Shown: one piece after another, positions 6,738 to 9,558 of the stretch
How the letters are laid out: each line of letters starts with the position of its first letter
Position numbering within the stretch: the stretch's first letter is position 1
Assembly: GCA_028291285.1 (NCBI GenBank)
Contig: JAQGIJ010000613.1
Location: 1 to 9,558 of the forward strand
DNA: 9,558 bases
Source of the DNA: Phenylobacterium sp.
GTDB taxonomy: Bacteria > Pseudomonadota > Alphaproteobacteria > Caulobacterales > Caulobacteraceae
Direction: 5' to 3'
Made by a program: the position numbers and the translations under genes
Notes under the pieces: model-generated
What the model saw: only the letters and a program-made list of their open reading frames with translations
Database searches by the model: none
What the model was told of the DNA's origin: nothing

Positions 6738-7583
6738 ATGAGTGGGAATTCCGCTCAGCAAACCACTATTCCGATTAGCGGAACAACCTTGGACCTGAGC
6801 GCCCCCGCCCTACCGCCCGTCGCCACCTCGGACCTGGAGTCCGTCGAGCTGGTATTCCGGCTGCTTGAGCTGTTGGCGGGCTCGCGCCAGCCCATGGGCG
6901 TCACAGAGGTGGCCCGCCTGCTCGGCATCTCCAAGCCGCGGGCCCATCGCCACCTTCGCGCCCTGGTGCAGCGCGGCTACGCCCGCCAGGACCTGCGCAG
7001 CGAGGGCTACGAGATCGGCATCCGCCTGGTGATGCTGGGCGAGCAGGTGCGCGAGCGCTTCGACGTGGTCGGCGCGATCCGCCCGCTGATGCCGGCGCTG
7101 CGCGCCGCCACCGGGCTGGCCGTAACCGCCTCGGCCCTCGTCGGCGAGGAGGTGGTGGTCCTGGAACTGCTGCAGGGCGCGAGCGTGATCGACTTCGGCG
7201 TCCGGCCGGGCTCGAAGCTCGACCTGCACGCCTCGGCGCACGGGCTGGTGGCCCTGGCCTTCGGACCCGCGGGCCTTCTCGACGCCGCCCTCGCCTCGCC
7301 GCTGCGCACCTGGACGGAGCACACCCTCGACGATCCCGCCGCCCTGCAGGCGGAGGTCGCGCGCGTGCGCCGGCAGGGCTGGGCCACCGCGGTGGATGCG
7401 GTGCAGATCGGGGTGAACGCCCTGGCGGCGCCGGTGCGCGACCACCGTGGCGTCTGCCGCGGCTCCGTCGCCCTGGTGGGGGCGACCCAGTCGATCCCCG
7501 CACAGCCCACTTCGGAACAGATTGAACTCGTGACGCGCGCGGCGGCGGACGCCTCGCGCGGGCTTGGCTGGGAGGCCGCGTGA
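6738..7583 (+). CDS. IclR-family transcriptional regulator
   Basis: This is a regulator with an N-terminal winged helix-turn-helix and a C-terminal effector-binding (GAF-like) domain, commonly controlling aromatic, hydantoin or acid catabolism. From the ATG at 6738 the product is 281 residues. The HTH is at about 33-90 (SDLESVELVFRLLELL, then MGVTEVARLLGISKPRAHRH as the recognition region). The effector domain is at about 107-278 and includes LDLHASAHGLVALAF (161-175), the family's conserved patch. The start is in doubt. ATG 6738 has GAGG five bases upstream, and ATG 6714 has nothing. But codons 2-17 after 6738 are about half A/T-ending, while G/C-ending codons dominate from TTG 6789 onward, and the intervening DNA carries an operator-like palindrome. 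A TTG 6789 start would give 264 residues. The gene is divergent from the aldolase. The stop codon lies two bases before the HyuA ATG, so the two are co-transcribed. Confidence 0.93.
   Translation: MSGNSAQQTTIPISGTTLDLSAPALPPVATSDLESVELVFRLLELLAGSRQPMGVTEVARLLGISKPRAHRHLRALVQRGYARQDLRSEGYEIGIRLVMLGEQVRERFDVVGAIRPLMPALRAATGLAVTASALVGEEVVVLELLQGASVIDFGVRPGSKLDLHASAHGLVALAFGPAGLLDAALASPLRTWTEHTLDDPAALQAEVARVRRQGWATAVDAVQIGVNALAAPVRDHRGVCRGSVALVGATQSIPAQPTSEQIELVTRAAADASRGLGWEAA
6749..6783. promoter_or_regulatory. Candidate IclR-type operator pair
   Basis: TTCCGATTAGCGGAA (6769-6783) is a 15-bp near-perfect palindrome with one mismatched pair, close in size and layout to known IclR-family operators. 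Exactly 20 bp upstream, TTCCGCTCAGC (6749-6759) repeats its left half with two differences. TTCCGCT (6749-6755) and AGCGGAA (6777-6783) also form a wider perfect 7-bp dyad. Two sites about two helical turns apart fit binding by a dimer of dimers. The natural ligand would be the adjacent IclR protein acting on itself and the divergent aldolase. That is inference. Confidence 0.5.
7570..7575 (+). promoter_or_regulatory. Shine-Dalgarno of the HyuA-type gene, inside the IclR coding end
   Basis: GGGAGG within the last IclR codons lies 10 bases from the ATG at 7586 and only 4 from an in-frame GTG at 7580 that overlaps the IclR stop (GTGACCATG). Spacing favours the ATG. Either start couples translation to that of the regulator. 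Confidence 0.6.
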
Positions 7584-7585
7584 CC

Positions 7586-9558
7586 ATGGCCTATTCGTTG
7601 GCGATCGACATCGGCGGCACCTTCACCGACGCGGTGCTGCGCGGGTCGGACGGCTCGCTCGTCGTCGACAAGACGCTGACCACGCACCAGAACCTGCTGG
7701 AGGGCTTCTTCCGCGGGATGGACCTGGTGCTCGGCAAGGCCGGCGTCGGCGCGCACGCGCTGGACGGGGTGGTCGTGCACGCCACCACGGTGGTCACCAA
7801 TGCGCTGATCGAGCGAAAGGGCTCGCCCACGGCGCTGATCGTCACCCAGGGCTTCCGCGACGTGCTCTCGATCCGCAACGAGCACCGCTACGACATGTAT
7901 GATCCGCAGATCGAGTTCGCCGACACGCTGATCCCGCGCGCGCTGACCTTCGAGCTGGACGAGCGGGTGCTGGCCGACGGCGAGGTGCTGCGGACGGTCG
8001 ATCCCGAGGAGGTCCGCGCGCTGGCCCGCAGGCTGAAGGCCGAGGGCGTGGTCTCGGTGGCGGTCTGCCTGATCAACAGCTTCCGCAACGGCGCCAACGA
8101 GCAGGCCGTGGCCGAGGTGCTGCGCGCCGAGGCGCCGGAGATCTACCTCTCGCTGTCCTCCAGCGTGGCGCCGCAGATCCGCGAGTATCCGCGCGCCTCC
8201 ACCACCGCCATCAACGCCTACACCACCCCGATCACCGAGCCCTACCTGCGCGGGCTGAAGGCCGGGCTGGAGGACGCCGGCGTCGCCAACCGGCCGCTGA
8301 TCATGCTGTCGAGCGGCGGCGTGATCGGCGCGGAGGTCGCCGGGCGCAATCCCGTGCGGATGATCGAGAGCGGCCCCGCCGCGGGCGCGCTGGCCGCGGC
8401 CTACTATGCCGAACGGCTGGGGCTGGAGCGGCTGATGAGCTTCGACATGGGCGGCACCACCGCCAAGGCCTGCCTGATCGAGGACCAGAAGCCCTTGGTC
8501 ACCGGCAGCTTCGAGGTGGACCGCATGTACCGGTTCGCCGAGGGCAGCGGCATGCCGCTGACCATCCCCTCGATCGACATGATCGAGATCGGCGCCGGCG
8601 GCGGCAGCATCGCCCACGTCGACAGCCTGGGCCGGCTGAAGGTCGGGCCGCGCAGCGCCGGCTCCGAGCCGGGCCCGGCCTGCTACGGCCGCGGCGGGAC
8701 CGGCGCCACGGTGACCGACGCCGACCTGGTGCTGGGCCTGCTGGATGCGGAGAACTTCCTGGGCGGCGACATGCCCCTCGACCTGCCCGCGGCGCAGGCG
8801 GCCATGGACCGGCTGGCCGCCGAGCTGGGGGTGACGCGCGAGCAGACCGCGGCCGGCATCTACCGCATCGTCGCCGAGACCATGGCCGGCGCGGCGCGGG
8901 CGCACGCCACCGACCGCGGCGTCGACCACCGCGGCCTGCCCCTGCTGGCGTTCGGCGGGGCCGGACCGGTGCACGCCTGCGCAGTGGGCGAACTGCTGCA
9001 AAGCACCGCCGTGATCTTCCCGCCGCAGGCCAGCGTGCTCTCCGCCTTCGGCTCACTGGTGACACCGGTCCGCCTGGACCTGGTGCGCAGCGCGCTGGGC
9101 CAGATCGAGACGCTTGACTGGGATGAGGTGGAGCGGCTGGTCGGCGAGATGACCGAGGAGGCGCGCGAGGCGCTGGTCGACGCCGGCGCGGCGCCGGACG
9201 AGATCCGCTGGAGCATCGGGGCCGATCTCCGCTACGCCGGCCAGCAGAACGAAGTGGGCATCGTCTTCGAGGAAGATCCGCGCAAGACCCGCGACGTCGA
9301 GGCGATCCGCGCCGCCTTCGAGGGCGCCTACTTCGCCCAATACGGCGTCAACCCGTCCCACGTGCCGGTCCAGGTGGTGAGCTGGCGGCTCACGGCCCGC
9401 GGCCCGGACAACGTCGTGAACGCCGCGCCGACAGGCGCCAGCGGGCCGGGCACGCCGAAAGGCGAGCGCGCGATCCCGCTCTGGACCGGGGCGCCCAAGG
9501 CCAAGCTCTACGACAGGACGTCGCTCTGCGAGGGCCAGACGATCGTCGGCCCGGCGCT
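7586..9558 (+). CDS. Hydantoinase/oxoprolinase/acetone carboxylase family protein, HyuA-type subunit, partial (3' end beyond right edge)
   Basis: This is an ATP-dependent enzyme subunit of the HyuA / 5-oxoprolinase / acetone- and acetophenone-carboxylase beta family. Members use ATP to activate a cyclic amide or a ketone, usually with a HyuB-type partner encoded next. I translated 657 residues with no stop before the edge; the family norm is about 680-720, so little is missing. Motifs: DIGGTFTD (8-15), HATTVVTNALIERKG (65-79), ESGPAAG (261-267), DMGGTTAK (287-294), IGAGGGSIA (335-343), GPACYGRGG (363-371) and FGGAGPVHA (456-464). Together these are the ASKHA-type ATP-binding core and the conserved hydantoinase A signatures. 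Whether it acts on hydantoins, oxoproline or ketones cannot be told from this subunit. It is translationally coupled to the IclR regulator. A HyuB gene is expected beyond the right edge. The start is ATG 7586, or GTG 7580 giving two extra residues. Confidence 0.95.
   Translation, partial: MAYSLAIDIGGTFTDAVLRGSDGSLVVDKTLTTHQNLLEGFFRGMDLVLGKAGVGAHALDGVVVHATTVVTNALIERKGSPTALIVTQGFRDVLSIRNEHRYDMYDPQIEFADTLIPRALTFELDERVLADGEVLRTVDPEEVRALARRLKAEGVVSVAVCLINSFRNGANEQAVAEVLRAEAPEIYLSLSSSVAPQIREYPRASTTAINAYTTPITEPYLRGLKAGLEDAGVANRPLIMLSSGGVIGAEVAGRNPVRMIESGPAAGALAAAYYAERLGLERLMSFDMGGTTAKACLIEDQKPLVTGSFEVDRMYRFAEGSGMPLTIPSIDMIEIGAGGGSIAHVDSLGRLKVGPRSAGSEPGPACYGRGGTGATVTDADLVLGLLDAENFLGGDMPLDLPAAQAAMDRLAAELGVTREQTAAGIYRIVAETMAGAARAHATDRGVDHRGLPLLAFGGAGPVHACAVGELLQSTAVIFPPQASVLSAFGSLVTPVRLDLVRSALGQIETLDWDEVERLVGEMTEEAREALVDAGAAPDEIRWSIGADLRYAGQQNEVGIVFEEDPRKTRDVEAIRAAFEGAYFAQYGVNPSHVPVQVVSWRLTARGPDNVVNAAPTGASGPGTPKGERAIPLWTGAPKAKLYDRTSLCEGQTIVGPA

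Larger units (their letters stand above)
6640..6788. promoter_or_regulatory. Divergent control region between aldolase and IclR regulator
   Basis: This stretch contains the signals expected of a shared control region. A minus-strand TTGACC (6694-6689) would suit the aldolase. A CCGGGG/CCCCGG dyad (6685-6690/6701-6706) has a 10-base spacer. A consensus plus-strand TTGACA lies at 6720-6725. Two tandem TTCCG-type dyads lie at 6749-6783. No good -10 hexamer matches either -35. Part of the region (6738-6788) is open in the IclR frame, but its codon use is unlike the rest of the gene. Confidence 0.5.

Noticed and set aside
7007..9001. 664-codon open frame on the minus strand antisense to the IclR and HyuA genes
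   Set aside because: Same artefact. Its product is low-complexity His/Gln/Arg/Ala sequence, while the plus strand encodes clear hydantoinase A motifs.

Overview
The window is about 70% G+C with strong G/C bias at third codon positions. It looks like chromosomal DNA of an alphaproteobacterium. The Caulobacterales (Caulobacter/Phenylobacterium-like) are my best guess, because a TonB-dependent receptor with an 'EEVVVTARK' box sits beside AraC and IclR regulators and peripheral catabolic enzymes. That placement is inference; no rRNA or other marker gene is present. I see no tRNA, CRISPR array, insertion sequence, phage gene or origin.

Layout. (1) 1-1354, minus strand: an ABC-2 type exporter, with the ATPase gene (542-1354) and its membrane-permease gene (542 down past the left edge, partial) overlapping in an ATGA. 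(2) 1355-1661: an intergenic region between the exporter and the receptor. (3) 1662-3938, plus: a complete 758-residue TonB-dependent outer-membrane receptor with a TTG start and a strong Shine-Dalgarno, closed by a textbook rho-independent terminator at 3977-4007. (4) 4014-4715, minus: a short-chain dehydrogenase/reductase, divergent from (5) 4915-5880, plus: an AraC-family regulator. (6) 5881-6639, minus: an HpcH/HpaI-family aldolase whose stop codon abuts the AraC stop. It is divergent from (7) an IclR-family regulator (about 6738-7583, possibly starting at 6789), followed at once by (8) a HyuA-type hydantoinase/oxoprolinase/acetone-carboxylase-family subunit (7586 to the right edge, partial).

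How the genes may fit together. Genes 3-8 resemble an accessory uptake-and-catabolism locus: a receptor for outer-membrane import, an oxidoreductase, a pyruvate-aldolase-type lyase, an ATP-dependent HyuA-type enzyme, and two transcription factors each divergent from an enzyme gene. The substrate cannot be read from the sequence. The most interesting structure is the aldolase/IclR intergenic region. There, a consensus -35 hexamer, two tandem operator-like dyads 20 bp apart and an abrupt change in codon bias suggest that the IclR start lies downstream of the obvious ATG and that the DNA between is control sequence.

I find no convincing evidence of a wholly new system. The protein families are all known; what is undescribed is the substrate and the control circuit.
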